39,950 nt of DNA. Origin: Plantactinospora alkalitolerans (lineage in GTDB: Bacteria > Actinomycetota > Actinomycetes > Mycobacteriales > Micromonosporaceae). Below are positions 32,474-39,950 of this stretch, one piece after another. Under the pieces are notes generated by a model, which saw nothing but the letters and a program-made list of their open reading frames with translations, was not told the DNA's origin and made no database searches. A program made the position numbers and the translations under genes. How positions within the stretch are numbered: the first letter of the stretch is position 1; each line of letters starts with the position of its first letter. Location of the stretch: positions 1-39,950 of the forward strand of contig NZ_JADPUN010000233.1 in NCBI RefSeq assembly GCF_015690345.1. The letters run 5' to 3'.

Positions 32474-32521
32474 AGGAAGGGCCCCTTCTTATCGCTTTTT
32501 GTAGAAGAAGGGGCCCTTCCT
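32474..32521. terminator. Bidirectional terminator AGGAAGGGCCCCTTCTT-loop-inverse
   Basis: A 17-bp perfect stem (32474-32490 with 32505-32521) and a 14-base loop containing TTTTT separate convergent genes. The same GGAAGGG/CCCTTCC element is familiar from many Micromonosporaceae intergenic regions (from memory). Confidence 0.85.
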
Positions 32522-32532
32522 AACCGACGTTC

Positions 32533-33570
32533 CTAGCGGGGACGGCGGGCGACCAGCACGTCCCGGACGATCGACTGGTCGACCCGGTGGACGAACTGCT
32601 GGTACGGGCCGGTCGTCAGCACCTCCAGGCCGGAGTCGGCGAGCACCTGCTCCGCCTGCTCCCGGCGGGCGACGTTGGTGTTCCAGGCGATGCCGAGCGC
32701 CCCACCCGGCCGCAGCAGTTCCACCCAGACGGGTACGGCCTCGGCCAGCAGGGCGAGCGGGCTGCGCGCCAGCCCCTTCTCGGCCGTCCGGCTGCCGTGC
32801 TGTACGCCGTACGGGGCATCCGCGACGAGCAGGTCCTGGGTGCCGGGCCGGAAGAACTCCAGACTCCGGGTGGTGTCCGCGTTCACCACGTCCAGCCGCT
32901 GCGTCTCCCCCGCCTTGTACGCCTCCTTGTCGGCCGCCAGGGTGACCTGTAGCCGCCGGGCGACCACCTTCCGTTCCCGACGTACCGGTCCCGCCTCCAC
33001 CCGGTGCTTGACCCGCTTCCGCTTCAACCAGGTCTGGATGTACGTCGAGTACGCCTCGAAGTCCTTCTGGTCGCGGTCGATTCCCGCGGCGTCGAAGCCG
33101 TACGTCAGTGCCTGGTTCAGGGTGGTGCCCCGGCCGCAGAGCGGGTCCAGCACGCTGAACCTCCGGCGGAGCATCTCCGGCGCGAAATCCGAGGCGAGCA
33201 GTGTCACGTTGAGCAGCAGTTTGGTGAACTGTTCGTTGGTCTTGCCCGGGTATTTGGGAATGGTCAGCAGGTCGTCGTCGAACCGGTCGAGCCGGCGTAG
33301 TTCGACCGGGCGGAGCAGACCGCCGGTGACCTCGAACAACGCGTAGATCGACGACAGGTTGGCCAGGTACGCCGCAGCCTGCTCGTCGAGCGGGTCGGCC
33401 GCGAAGGTGACGTAGCGGACGCCGCCGATGGTCGTCTCCGAGACGTCGGACAGCCGACCGCCGAGTACGGCCCGGTCGAACACCGCCAACTCGGCCCGGG
33501 TCAGTGCGACCGAGGCTTCCGCGTAGACACGGTTCGACGACGGGAGAATCAACAACGCGTACTCGCTCAT
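32533..33570 (-). CDS. SAM-dependent RNA methyltransferase-like protein (TRM11/UPF0020 type)
   Basis: Protein of 345 aa. The N-terminal part (1-130) is THUMP/ferredoxin-like in position. The SAM-binding motif DPLCGRGTTLNQAL appears near residue 143. The catalytic loop is DAPYGVQHG, a variant of the N/D-P-P-Y motif of N-methyltransferases acting on tRNA guanosine or similar. This resembles archaeal/eukaryal Trm-G10 enzymes, but the exact substrate is unknown. The ATG at 33570 follows GGAAGGA. It shares its terminator with the M23 gene. Confidence 0.78.
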   Translation of the reverse strand: MSEYALLILPSSNRVYAEASVALTRAELAVFDRAVLGGRLSDVSETTIGGVRYVTFAADPLDEQAAAYLANLSSIYALFEVTGGLLRPVELRRLDRFDDDLLTIPKYPGKTNEQFTKLLLNVTLLASDFAPEMLRRRFSVLDPLCGRGTTLNQALTYGFDAAGIDRDQKDFEAYSTYIQTWLKRKRVKHRVEAGPVRRERKVVARRLQVTLAADKEAYKAGETQRLDVVNADTTRSLEFFRPGTQDLLVADAPYGVQHGSRTAEKGLARSPLALLAEAVPVWVELLRPGGALGIAWNTNVARREQAEQVLADSGLEVLTTGPYQQFVHRVDQSIVRDVLVARRPR

Positions 33571-33741
33571 GTGTCCTTCCGGGGCCAACGACAAGCCGGC
33601 TGAGGCAGCCGGATAGATGGTAGATGGCCCTCCGGCGCCGGTCGGGCGAGCCCGGCGGGAAGTTACGGCAGTTGATGGGGTCCCCGGTCGACCGGTCCAG
33701 GTCAGCCTCGGCCGATGATCGATGCCGACCACTGGCTCACC

Positions 33742-33800
33742 GGGCCAGCGCGGGTCAGGGCCAGCGCGGGTCAGGGCCAGCGCGGGTCAGGGCCAGCGCA
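33742..33800. repeat. 16-bp tandem repeat across the end of the DUF574-type gene
   Basis: GGGCCAGCGCGGGTCA is repeated three times exactly (33742-33757, 33758-33773, 33774-33789) with a partial fourth copy to 33800. The stop codon of the gene (33787-33789) falls in copy 3, so the array has grown from the last codons outward. Confidence 0.85.
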
Positions 33801-34638
33801 GCACGCCGCCGTACTCGTAGAACCTGGTCTCGTCCGCTCCCTTGCCGAGGTACGGGCGCAGTGCCTCGTCGACCGGCGACAACGGCGGCTGGGTGGGGTC
33901 GGGACGCCAGGTCTTCACGTCGACCAGTCCCGGCTCCACCGGCTCGAAGCCGCGCACGAACTCCGCCACCTCCGCCAGGGTGCGATTCTTCCAGGGGATG
34001 CCCATCTTCTTCACCATCGCGTTGCCCTCGTCCACGCCCTCCCGACTGATACCGGCCAACTGCGAGTAGGCCAGGTAACTGTCCGGAACGAGCGCGTCCC
34101 GTACGACGCCGAGCAGATGGTGCACCGCGGCATCGTCGACGATGGAGTGCGTCACCGAGAGCAGCAGTACGCCCACCGGTCGGGAAAAGTCGATCATCCG
34201 ACGTACCTGCTCGTCGGCGAGGATCTTCTCCGGCACGGTGACGTCGGCGGCGATCACCGTGGTCGTCTCGTCGTCGGCCAGCAGCGCCCGCCCGTGCGCC
34301 AGCACGATCGGGTCGAAGTCGACATAGACCACCTGGGCCCCCGGCTGGAACTCCTGCGCCACCTGGTGCACGTTCGCCTGGGTCGGCAGGCCGCTGCCCA
34401 GGTCGATGAACTGCCGGATTTCCAGGTCCCGGGCCATGAACCGGACCGCGCGGTAGAGGAAGAGGCGGTTCTCCCGGGTCACGTCCAGGCTGGCTGGTTG
34501 CTGCGCGCACACGTGGAGGACGGCCTTGCGGTCGACCGGAAAGTTGTCCTTGCCCCCGAGCGAGTAGTCGTACATCCGGGCCGAGGTCGGGACGTCGATC
34601 GGAAAGGCGGGATACCCTCCGTCGTTGGGCGCGGTCAC
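33787..34638 (-). CDS. SAM-dependent methyltransferase, DUF574 / Methyltransf_19 family
   Basis: Protein of 283 aa with the family start signature SARMYDYSLGGKDNFPVDR, followed by FIDLGSGLPTQANVH (SAM-binding), VVYVDFDPIV, and AADVTVPEKIL. This family is abundant in filamentous actinobacteria and has no firm substrate. The GTG at 34638 is chosen because GGAG precedes it and the family signature begins about 15 residues later; the frame is open upstream to 34773. Its end is embedded in the 16-bp repeat array. Confidence 0.85.
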   Translation of the reverse strand: MTAPNDGGYPAFPIDVPTSARMYDYSLGGKDNFPVDRKAVLHVCAQQPASLDVTRENRLFLYRAVRFMARDLEIRQFIDLGSGLPTQANVHQVAQEFQPGAQVVYVDFDPIVLAHGRALLADDETTTVIAADVTVPEKILADEQVRRMIDFSRPVGVLLLSVTHSIVDDAAVHHLLGVVRDALVPDSYLAYSQLAGISREGVDEGNAMVKKMGIPWKNRTLAEVAEFVRGFEPVEPGLVDVKTWRPDPTQPPLSPVDEALRPYLGKGADETRFYEYGGVLRWP

Positions 34639-34950
34639 GAGATCAGCTCCGTACTGTCGTGAGGATCGGACTACCAGGGTAGCGGTTTCCCACGATTCTC
34701 CCTTCCCCATCAGGCCCGAAGTCGGGCCGAGAACCGGAGCATCCGGAGCATCCGGAGTCCGACCCCCGATCAACTACTGGTCGTCGGCCAGCAGGACCCT
34801 GGTCACACGGTCCTCACCGGGTTCGGCCCGGCCTCCGCCGGGCTCCCGTTCCGGACCGCCGACGGAAGACCGGGCGCGGAACCCCCGGGCCACTCCGCGT
34901 CCGCACGGGTTGGCCTACCCTTCTCCCAACCAAACAGGAGGGTCTGTCCA
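34639..34950. other. 312-base divergent gap
   Basis: No gene is supported. It carries a short direct repeat GCATCCGGA (near 34738-34756) and a -10-like TACCCT at 34916-34921, ahead of a perfect AGGAGG RBS for the SDR. No strong hairpin was seen. Confidence 0.45.
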
Positions 34951-35649
34951 ATGCCGACCCGCGTCGCTGTCGTCACCGGCGCCAATCGCGGGATCGGACG
35001 CGAGGTCGCCCGCCAGCTCGCCGCCCGGGGCGACCTTGTCGTGCTCACCGCGCGGGACGCCGACAGGGCCCGCCAGGCCGCGGACGAGATCGCCCGGTCG
35101 GGCGGCACCGTCGTTCCGCACCCGCTCGACGTCGCCGATCCGGCGGCGGCGTCCCGGCTCGCCGCCGACCTCGCCCGCGACCACGGCCGGGTCGACGCGC
35201 TCGTCAACAATGCCGCGATCTGCTACGACACCTGGGCGCGGGCGAGCGCCGCCGATCTCGACGAGGTCCGGACCGCCCTCGACACCAACCTCTTCGGCGC
35301 GTGGTCGGTGACGCTGGCCCTGCTGCCGCTGCTCCGGACCAGCGGACAGGGCCGGATCGTGAACGTCTCCAGCGAGGCCGGATCGCTGGCGTCGATGGGC
35401 GGCGGGACGCCCGCGTACGCGCTGTGCAAGGCCGGCCTCAACGCCTTGACCCGGATGCTCGCCGCGGAACTGAGCGACGACGGGATTCTGGTCAACGCGG
35501 TCTGTCCCGGCTGGGTCGCCACCGACATGGGTGGCGGCGGTGGCCGCCCGGTCCACGACGGCGCCGCCGGCATCGTCTGGGCGGCGAGCCTGCCCGACTC
35601 CGGCCCCACCGGCGGCTTCTTCCGGGACCGCCGACCGGTCCCCTGGTGA
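34951..35649 (+). CDS. SDR family oxidoreductase (carbonyl reductase-like)
   Basis: Classical SDR of 232 aa, slightly short. It has TGANRGIGRE near residue 9, NNAA, VNVSSEAGS with the catalytic Ser, and YALCK with the catalytic Tyr and Lys. The C-terminal PVHDGAAGIVWAASLP recalls plant/animal carbonyl reductases. It would reduce a ketone or quinone with NADPH. The start at ATG 34951 follows AGGAGG. It is followed 68 bases later by the LtrA gene, possibly one operon. Confidence 0.87.
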   Translation: MPTRVAVVTGANRGIGREVARQLAARGDLVVLTARDADRARQAADEIARSGGTVVPHPLDVADPAAASRLAADLARDHGRVDALVNNAAICYDTWARASAADLDEVRTALDTNLFGAWSVTLALLPLLRTSGQGRIVNVSSEAGSLASMGGGTPAYALCKAGLNALTRMLAAELSDDGILVNAVCPGWVATDMGGGGGRPVHDGAAGIVWAASLPDSGPTGGFFRDRRPVPW

Positions 35650-35717
35650 TCCGGATCCGCCCGTCCACCGACCGTCCGACCAGTACCGACCGCCACCTAT
35701 CGGAACAGGAAACCGAC

Positions 35718-36911
35718 GTGAACCAGGCCGACACCGGACCCGACGCCCCGATGGCATCCGCCGCCCCGAACGAGGTACGGAACGTCGGACCGATGCGGGT
35801 CTCGACCATCGAGCTCTTCTTCGACCTGGTGTTCGTCTTCACGATCACCCAACTCACCCGGATGTTGGAGCACGATCCGACGGCCACCGGCCTGCTGCGG
35901 GCCGTACTCGCCCTCGGGGTCATCTGGTGGATGTACGGCGGATACGCCTGGCTCACCAACGCGGTCGCGCTCGACCGCACGACACGACGGCTACACCTGC
36001 TCACCGGGATGGCCGGCTACCTCGTCATGGCCCTGGCCCTGCCCGGAGCCTTCGCCGGTGACGGTGTCGCGTTCGGACTCGGGTACCTGGTCGTCACCGT
36101 CACGCACACCGTCCTGTTCACCAGGGCGAGGAGCCGTGACTCCGTACACGGGATCCTGCGGATCGCGCCGACCAACGTCGGCGCGGCCCTGCTGGTGCTG
36201 GGCGCCGGGTTCCTCGACGGGCCGGCCGTGCTCGCCCTCTGGTCGGGGGCGTTCCTCCTGGCGTTCGCCGGACCGTTCCTCGGCGGTGGGCTGTCCCGCT
36301 TCGTCGTCCGCCCAGCGCACTTCGTCGAGCGGCACGGCCTGGTGATGCTGATCGTGCTCGGCGAGTCCATTGTCGCCATTGGCATCGGCGCCGCCGGGCA
36401 CCGCGTCGATGCGCCGCTCGTCGGCGCCGCCGTGCTGGGTCTCGCCCTGACCGCCTGCCTGTGGTGGTTCTACTTCAGCGGTGACGACGAGCGGGCCGAG
36501 CGGGCGCTGTCGGCCGCGCCCGGTTCACGCCGCAGCCTGCTGGCGCTGCTCGCCTACGGGTACGCGCACATTCCGCTCATTCTCGGTGTCGTGGCGCTCG
36601 CCGCCGGGGTGACCGAGACCCTCGCGCACCCCTTCGCGCACGCCCATCCCGAATGGGCCGTTGCACTGGGCGGCGGCGCCGCCCTGTACCTGGCTGGCGA
36701 CGTCGTGTTCCGGCGCATCCTCGGTGTTTCCGGCGGCGGCTGGCGGGTCGCGGCCGCCGTGGTCGCGCTCGCCACCATCCCGCTCGGCGTGGTCACCACC
36801 GCCATCGGCCAGCTTGCCGCGCTCGTCGCCGTGCTGGTCACCGCCCTCATCACCGAGCACCGCGTCGGTGGACGGCAGAAGGCGGGCCGAGTAGCGCCGC
36901 CGCACCCCTGA
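35718..36911 (+). CDS. Low-temperature-requirement A (LtrA) family membrane protein
   Basis: Integral membrane protein of 397 aa with about ten to twelve helices. The family start is VSTIELFFDLVFVFTITQL; HFVERHGLVMLIVLGESIVAIG is the second conserved block. LtrA was named from Listeria cold growth; the molecular function is unknown. The GTG at 35718 follows CAGGA. It is separated from the PadR gene by only 49 bases holding that operon's control region. Confidence 0.86.
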   Translation: MNQADTGPDAPMASAAPNEVRNVGPMRVSTIELFFDLVFVFTITQLTRMLEHDPTATGLLRAVLALGVIWWMYGGYAWLTNAVALDRTTRRLHLLTGMAGYLVMALALPGAFAGDGVAFGLGYLVVTVTHTVLFTRARSRDSVHGILRIAPTNVGAALLVLGAGFLDGPAVLALWSGAFLLAFAGPFLGGGLSRFVVRPAHFVERHGLVMLIVLGESIVAIGIGAAGHRVDAPLVGAAVLGLALTACLWWFYFSGDDERAERALSAAPGSRRSLLALLAYGYAHIPLILGVVALAAGVTETLAHPFAHAHPEWAVALGGGAALYLAGDVVFRRILGVSGGGWRVAAAVVALATIPLGVVTTAIGQLAALVAVLVTALITEHRVGGRQKAGRVAPPHP

Positions 36912-36913
36912 GA

Positions 36914-36967
36914 TACTCAAACGCAAGTACTCGTCCTTGACTAGGGCTAGGTAGTCGTGTTTGAGTA
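36914..36967. promoter_or_regulatory. Promoter/operator region of the PadR-monooxygenase operon
   Basis: TACTCAAAC (36914-36922) and its inverse GTTTGAGTA (36959-36967) flank a TTGACT (36937-36942). AGTACTC occurs in addition at 36926-36932 and 36964-36970. Such inverted sites overlapping the start fit autorepression by PadR. A leaderless start at TTG 36961 is possible. Confidence 0.55.
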
Positions 36968-37512
36968 CTCGGGTGAATGCAACCCGATTGTTCGTACTCG
37001 GTGCGTTGGCTCGCGGGGGGCCGATGCACGGTCACAAGATCCGTCAGGATGCCCAGCTCGACCAGGTCGAGCTGTGGACCGACATGAAGCCCGGCTCGCT
37101 GTACGGAGCCCTACGCCGGATGGCGACCGAAGGCGTCATCGCCGTCGTCCGTACCGAGCAGGAGGGCAACCTGCCCGCCCGCACGGTCTACGAGATAACC
37201 GAGTCCGGCCGGCGAGAGTTCATCGAGCAACTGCACGCGGCCCTGGGCGACGCCCGGCTGCGGCCGGACCCGGTGGACCTGGCACTCCAGCACGCCAGCG
37301 CGGTGGACCCGGCCACCCTGCTGGACCTGACCCGGAAACGCCGCACCACACTCGCCGAGCGGCTGGCGTTCATGCGCGCACTGCGCCAGCAGGCCGAGCC
37401 GCACCTGACCGGTCTGGAGCCGGTCGCCTTCGACCACACGCTGATGCGACTGGAGGTCGAAGTGGCCTGGCACGACCGCCTGATCACGGCGCTGACGGAG
37501 GAGAACCGATGA
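36961..37512 (+). CDS. PadR-family transcriptional regulator
   Basis: Protein of 183 aa. The N-terminal winged helix has ATRLFVLGALARGGPMHGHKI and GSLYGALRRMATEGVI, then TVYEITESGRREF; the C-terminal half is the helical dimerisation domain of PadR-like proteins. It should repress its own operon until a small toxic ligand binds. The start is TTG 36961 or GTG 36973, both without a strong RBS. It overlaps the following monooxygenase (ATGA). Confidence 0.86.
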   Translation: MSTRVNATRLFVLGALARGGPMHGHKIRQDAQLDQVELWTDMKPGSLYGALRRMATEGVIAVVRTEQEGNLPARTVYEITESGRREFIEQLHAALGDARLRPDPVDLALQHASAVDPATLLDLTRKRRTTLAERLAFMRALRQQAEPHLTGLEPVAFDHTLMRLEVEVAWHDRLITALTEENR

Positions 37513-38774
37513 CCCGGGTACTGATAATCGGCGGCGGGCTCGGCGGGCTCTGCCTGGCCCAGGGTCTGCGTCGGGCCGGCGTCTCCTGCGCGGTCTACGA
37601 GCGCGACCACAAGCTCGACGCCCGACTCCAGGGATACCGGATCAACATCGAGGCGACCGGTAGCGACGCGCTCCAGGCCTGCCTGCCCCCGGCGCTCTGG
37701 CGCATCGTGGTCGCCACCGCCGGGGACCCCGGCCCGGGGCTGGGCGTCTTCGACCACCACCTCCGCCGACTGGCACACATCGGATCCGAGGACCGGACGG
37801 CCGACGGTGAGCACGCGGTCAGCCGCCTCACCCTGCGCCGGCTACTGCTGGCCGGACTGGACGACCTGGTCCACCTGGGCAAGGAGTTCACGCACTACGA
37901 GCAACACGACGACGGAACCGTGACGGCACACTTCGCCGACGGCAGCAGCGCCACCGGCGACCTGTTGGTCGGTGCCGACGGGTCGCGGTCACGGGTCCGA
38001 CGCCAACTGCTGCCCAACGCACGCACCGTCGACACCCAGGCGATCGGCGTCGGCGGCAAGGTCCCACTCACCCCGCAGACCAGCGCCTGGCTGCCCCCGA
38101 CGCTGCTGGCCGGCAAGAACATGATGCTGCCCGACCAGGGCTTCCTCTTCACGGCGGTCTTCCGGCGTCGGCAGACCGTTTCGGAGGCGGTCGAACAGGT
38201 TGCCGACGACCTCCGCACCCTCGGGGTCGACCCCGAGATCCTGCTGGCGGAAGCCGCCGACTACGACTACCTGATGTGGGCGTACGTCGCCCACCGGGAC
38301 AGCGTTCCGCCCGACGTGACGACCATGTCCAGCGACACGCTGCGTAACGTCGTGGCAGACCGGGCCCGCACCTGGCATCCGGACCTGTATCGCCTGGTGG
38401 GCGCGGCGGCTCCGAACAGCGTCTCGGCGTTCACCTTCTCCGCCGCGGCACCCCTTCAACCGTGGCCGGCCGGTCCCGTCACCCTGCTCGGTGACGCGGT
38501 GCACCACATGCCGCCGGTCGGTGGACTCGGCGGCAACGCCGCTCTGCACGACGCGGCGCTACTGTGCCAGGTGCTCAGCGGTGGCCGGCCATCGGAGAGC
38601 GCACTGGCCGACTACCAACGGCAGATGCTGAGTCACGGCTTCGCCGCAGTGTCCGAATCCATGCGCAACGTACGGGTCGCCGTCCAGGGCCGGCCGGCCC
38701 GCAGCGCCGTACGCGCCTTCTTCCGTACCTGTGGAGCACTGCCACCCCTGCAACGTGCCGTCCTGGGGTCGTAG
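37509..38774 (+). CDS. FAD-dependent monooxygenase (class A, group like antibiotic-modifying hydroxylases)
   Basis: Protein of 421 aa. It has the FAD motif GGGLGGLCLAQGL near residue 8, the NAD(P)H/FAD motif LLVGADGSRSRVRRQL near 155, and GDAVHHMPPVGGLGGNAAL near 327. Such enzymes hydroxylate aromatic or polyketide compounds with NAD(P)H and oxygen, and several are drug-inactivating. Coupled to a PadR repressor, it may detoxify or tailor an aromatic compound; the substrate is unknown. ATG 37509 follows GGAGA and shares bases with the PadR stop. Confidence 0.87.
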   Translation: MTRVLIIGGGLGGLCLAQGLRRAGVSCAVYERDHKLDARLQGYRINIEATGSDALQACLPPALWRIVVATAGDPGPGLGVFDHHLRRLAHIGSEDRTADGEHAVSRLTLRRLLLAGLDDLVHLGKEFTHYEQHDDGTVTAHFADGSSATGDLLVGADGSRSRVRRQLLPNARTVDTQAIGVGGKVPLTPQTSAWLPPTLLAGKNMMLPDQGFLFTAVFRRRQTVSEAVEQVADDLRTLGVDPEILLAEAADYDYLMWAYVAHRDSVPPDVTTMSSDTLRNVVADRARTWHPDLYRLVGAAAPNSVSAFTFSAAAPLQPWPAGPVTLLGDAVHHMPPVGGLGGNAALHDAALLCQVLSGGRPSESALADYQRQMLSHGFAAVSESMRNVRVAVQGRPARSAVRAFFRTCGALPPLQRAVLGS

Positions 38775-38793
38775 CCGAGCGAACGGAGCCCGT

Positions 38794-38820
38794 GACCCCG
38801 ACACCGAACGTGTCGGGGTC
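38794..38820. terminator. Hairpin after the monooxygenase
   Basis: GACCCCGACAC (38794-38804) pairs perfectly with 38810-38820 around a 5-base loop, 20 bases after the stop. Confidence 0.7.
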
Positions 38821-38828
38821 GCGGAGTC

Positions 38829-38856
38829 CCGCCCGGTGCGAACCAGCACCGGGCGG
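38829..38856. terminator. Second hairpin between convergent genes
   Basis: An 11-bp perfect stem (38829-38839 with 38846-38856) and a 6-base loop, 8 bases past the Cip1-like stop; with the neighbouring hairpin it forms a two-sided terminator. Confidence 0.7.
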
Positions 38857-38863
38857 TACGGCC

Positions 38864-39685
38864 TCAGCGACCGCAGCCGATCCGGTTCGGAGCGAGCGCG
38901 ATGTCGTCCAGCCACAGGTCGAAGTGGTCCGGCGTCGGGCCGCCCTGGTAGAGCTGCCAGCCGATCTTCACCGTGTCGGCCCGGGGCAGGACGAAGTCGA
39001 CCGGGTTGCCGCCGTGCTCGGTGGTCGTGACGGTCATCTCGGGTTGGGCCACGCCGTCGATCCACACCGCGATCCGGTTGTCCGACGCGTCCCACCGCCA
39101 CTCGAAGCACTGCCACCGGTCCTCGACGGTCGGTGCGGACTCGCGCCAGTTGGTCCAGTCACCGGTCGGGCCACCGTCGGCCCCGACACCCCAGTACGAC
39201 CCGCCCAGCGGTGGCGCCCACTGCCCGCCGATCGGACGGACGACCTCGGCGCTACCCGACCCGGTCGCCTCGACGAGGGTGAAGTGCGCCCAGTCGGGGG
39301 CGGTCGGGAAGGCGTCGACCTTCAGCCGCATCCGGCCGTGGAAACTGTTTCCCGGGGCGGCGAAGTCGTCGACCCGCAGGAACGCCCGGCCGTTGCCCTC
39401 GGTGTGCACCCGCAGCACCTTGTCGGAGCGCTGCCGCTCCACGGTCAGGGTTCCGTGCTTCGTGTCGATCCCCCAGTTCAGCGACGCGGCGCCACCGACG
39501 GGCAGCCGTTCGAAGTCCTCGCAGAACAGCAGGGCCCGGGTGCCGCAGGCAGCTCCGTGACCGGTGCCGCCGGTGCCGTGCCGGGCCTGCGCGGAGCCGC
39601 TGCCGGCCTGCGCCGCACCACCGCTCGCCAGCACCGCGGCGACCGTCAGCAGGATGAGGGGGAACCGTTTCGTCAGCCGGGCCAT
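38864..39685 (-). CDS. Secreted Cip1-like / polysaccharide-lyase-fold protein
   Basis: Protein of 273 aa with a Sec signal peptide (LILLTVAAVLASGGAAQA). The mature part contains LLFCEDFERLPVGG, HTEGNGRAFLRVDDF, WQCFEWRWDASDNRIAVWIDG and FDLWLDDIAL, a jelly-roll layout that I recognise as the Cip1-like core (fungal cellulose-induced protein 1 and bacterial homologues). Function of bacterial members is not clear; a carbohydrate-binding or lyase role on plant walls is possible. The start at ATG 39685 begins with a normal signal (MARLTKR). It converges with the monooxygenase operon. Confidence 0.75.
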   Translation of the reverse strand: MARLTKRFPLILLTVAAVLASGGAAQAGSGSAQARHGTGGTGHGAACGTRALLFCEDFERLPVGGAASLNWGIDTKHGTLTVERQRSDKVLRVHTEGNGRAFLRVDDFAAPGNSFHGRMRLKVDAFPTAPDWAHFTLVEATGSGSAEVVRPIGGQWAPPLGGSYWGVGADGGPTGDWTNWRESAPTVEDRWQCFEWRWDASDNRIAVWIDGVAQPEMTVTTTEHGGNPVDFVLPRADTVKIGWQLYQGGPTPDHFDLWLDDIALAPNRIGCGR

Positions 39686-39757
39686 GGCGCAAGAGCATGA
39701 CAGATATCGATGGGAGGCGCCAGTCGTCCGACATCCGGACCACCCTCGTACGGACGG

Positions 39758-39786
39758 TCGACATCGAGATCCCTCTTTGGTTTACT
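39758..39786 (+). promoter_or_regulatory. Possible promoter of the right-edge gene
   Basis: TCGACA (39758-39763) and TTTACT (39781-39786) are 17 bases apart, in an AT-richer stretch before the RBS GGAGG of the right-edge gene. Confidence 0.32.
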
Positions 39787-39879
39787 GGGCACCCCGGCCG
39801 TGGTCCGGTGCCCCCACCGCACCGCGCGTCCCTCGGACCCGCCCCCGCACCGGCCGGTGGCCACGCCCGGAGGTGTGTC

Positions 39880-39950
39880 ATGACCCGTGAGTCCGAACCG
39901 GACTCGCCCCCAGCCGACCTGCCACCACCCGGGCTGTCCCGGCGTGGTGT
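39880..39950 (+). CDS. N-terminus of a probable Tat-exported protein, cut by the window edge
   Basis: ATG 39880 follows GGAGG (39869-39873). The 23 codons seen read as a polar, Pro-rich N-terminus ending in LSRRGV, a twin-arginine motif that normally precedes the hydrophobic part of a Tat signal. The rest is outside the window, so the product is unknown. Confidence 0.6.
   Translation, partial: MTRESEPDSPPADLPPPGLSRRG

Noticed and set aside
33742-33800. Short repeats considered as a CRISPR array
   Set aside because: Units are adjacent with no spacers and no cas genes are present.

Overview
This is a high-GC actinobacterial stretch. The GC bias at third codon positions, frequent GTG/TTG starts, Tat and lipoprotein signals, a methyltransferase of the type once called DUF574, and a GGAAGGG/CCCTTCC bidirectional hairpin terminator at 32474-32521 together point to Micromonosporaceae (Micromonospora, Plantactinospora or a relative). 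That assignment rests on recognition, not on a search. No rRNA, tRNA, CRISPR array, IS element or phage gene was seen.

Layout. (1) 1-9757 is a carbon-metabolism block. It holds a glycogen-debranching-type enzyme, an SDR, a GntR/FadR regulator, a flavodoxin-like protein, a 3-hydroxyisobutyrate-dehydrogenase-type enzyme and a CUT1 sugar importer (two permeases and a Tat/lipoprotein binding protein, no ATPase). The importer lies behind a clear promoter and an 18-bp palindrome. (2) 9758-11142 is a patch with a truncated LysR regulator, a GNAT acetyltransferase and a small membrane protein. (3) 11143-16631 is a minus-strand ABC-2 exporter operon (ATPase and two permeases, one with a large extracellular insert). 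It is divergent from a NarL-type two-component system that probably controls it. (4) 16973-24388 is a secreted GH115 family alpha-glucuronidase followed by a complete four-gene ABC importer. The GH115 promoter nearly duplicates the promoter of the importer in block 1, so the two loci may belong to one plant-polysaccharide (glucuronoxylan) regulon. (5) 24849-29856 (minus) is a compact four-gene type II polyketide-like operon: ACP, ketosynthase, a degenerate KS-beta-like partner and an aryl-CoA-ligase-like adenylation domain fused to a thioesterase. Its genes overlap and the first three start at TTG, TTG and GTG. This is the most likely place for undescribed chemistry. (6) 30136-39950 is a mixed region: an MRJP/yellow-family protein, a secreted M23 peptidase, an RNA-methyltransferase-like protein, the DUF574-type methyltransferase, an SDR, an LtrA membrane protein, a PadR plus FAD-monooxygenase operon, a Cip1-like secreted protein, and the start of a Tat-exported protein cut by the window edge.

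How the genes work together. Blocks 1 and 4 read as polysaccharide breakdown outside the cell, uptake of the products, and sugar or sugar-acid catabolism inside, controlled by a GntR-FCD repressor and shared promoter architecture. Block 3 looks like a signal-responsive export or envelope-stress module. Block 5 could load an aryl or acyl acid on a carrier, extend it with KS/KS-beta, and release it with the fused thioesterase. It has no ketoreductase, dehydratase or cyclase nearby, so it would either make a very simple product or depend on genes elsewhere. Two gene remnants (a septum-formation-like C-terminus at 3223-3363 and a LysR C-terminus at 9795-10040) show gene decay in the accessory gaps.
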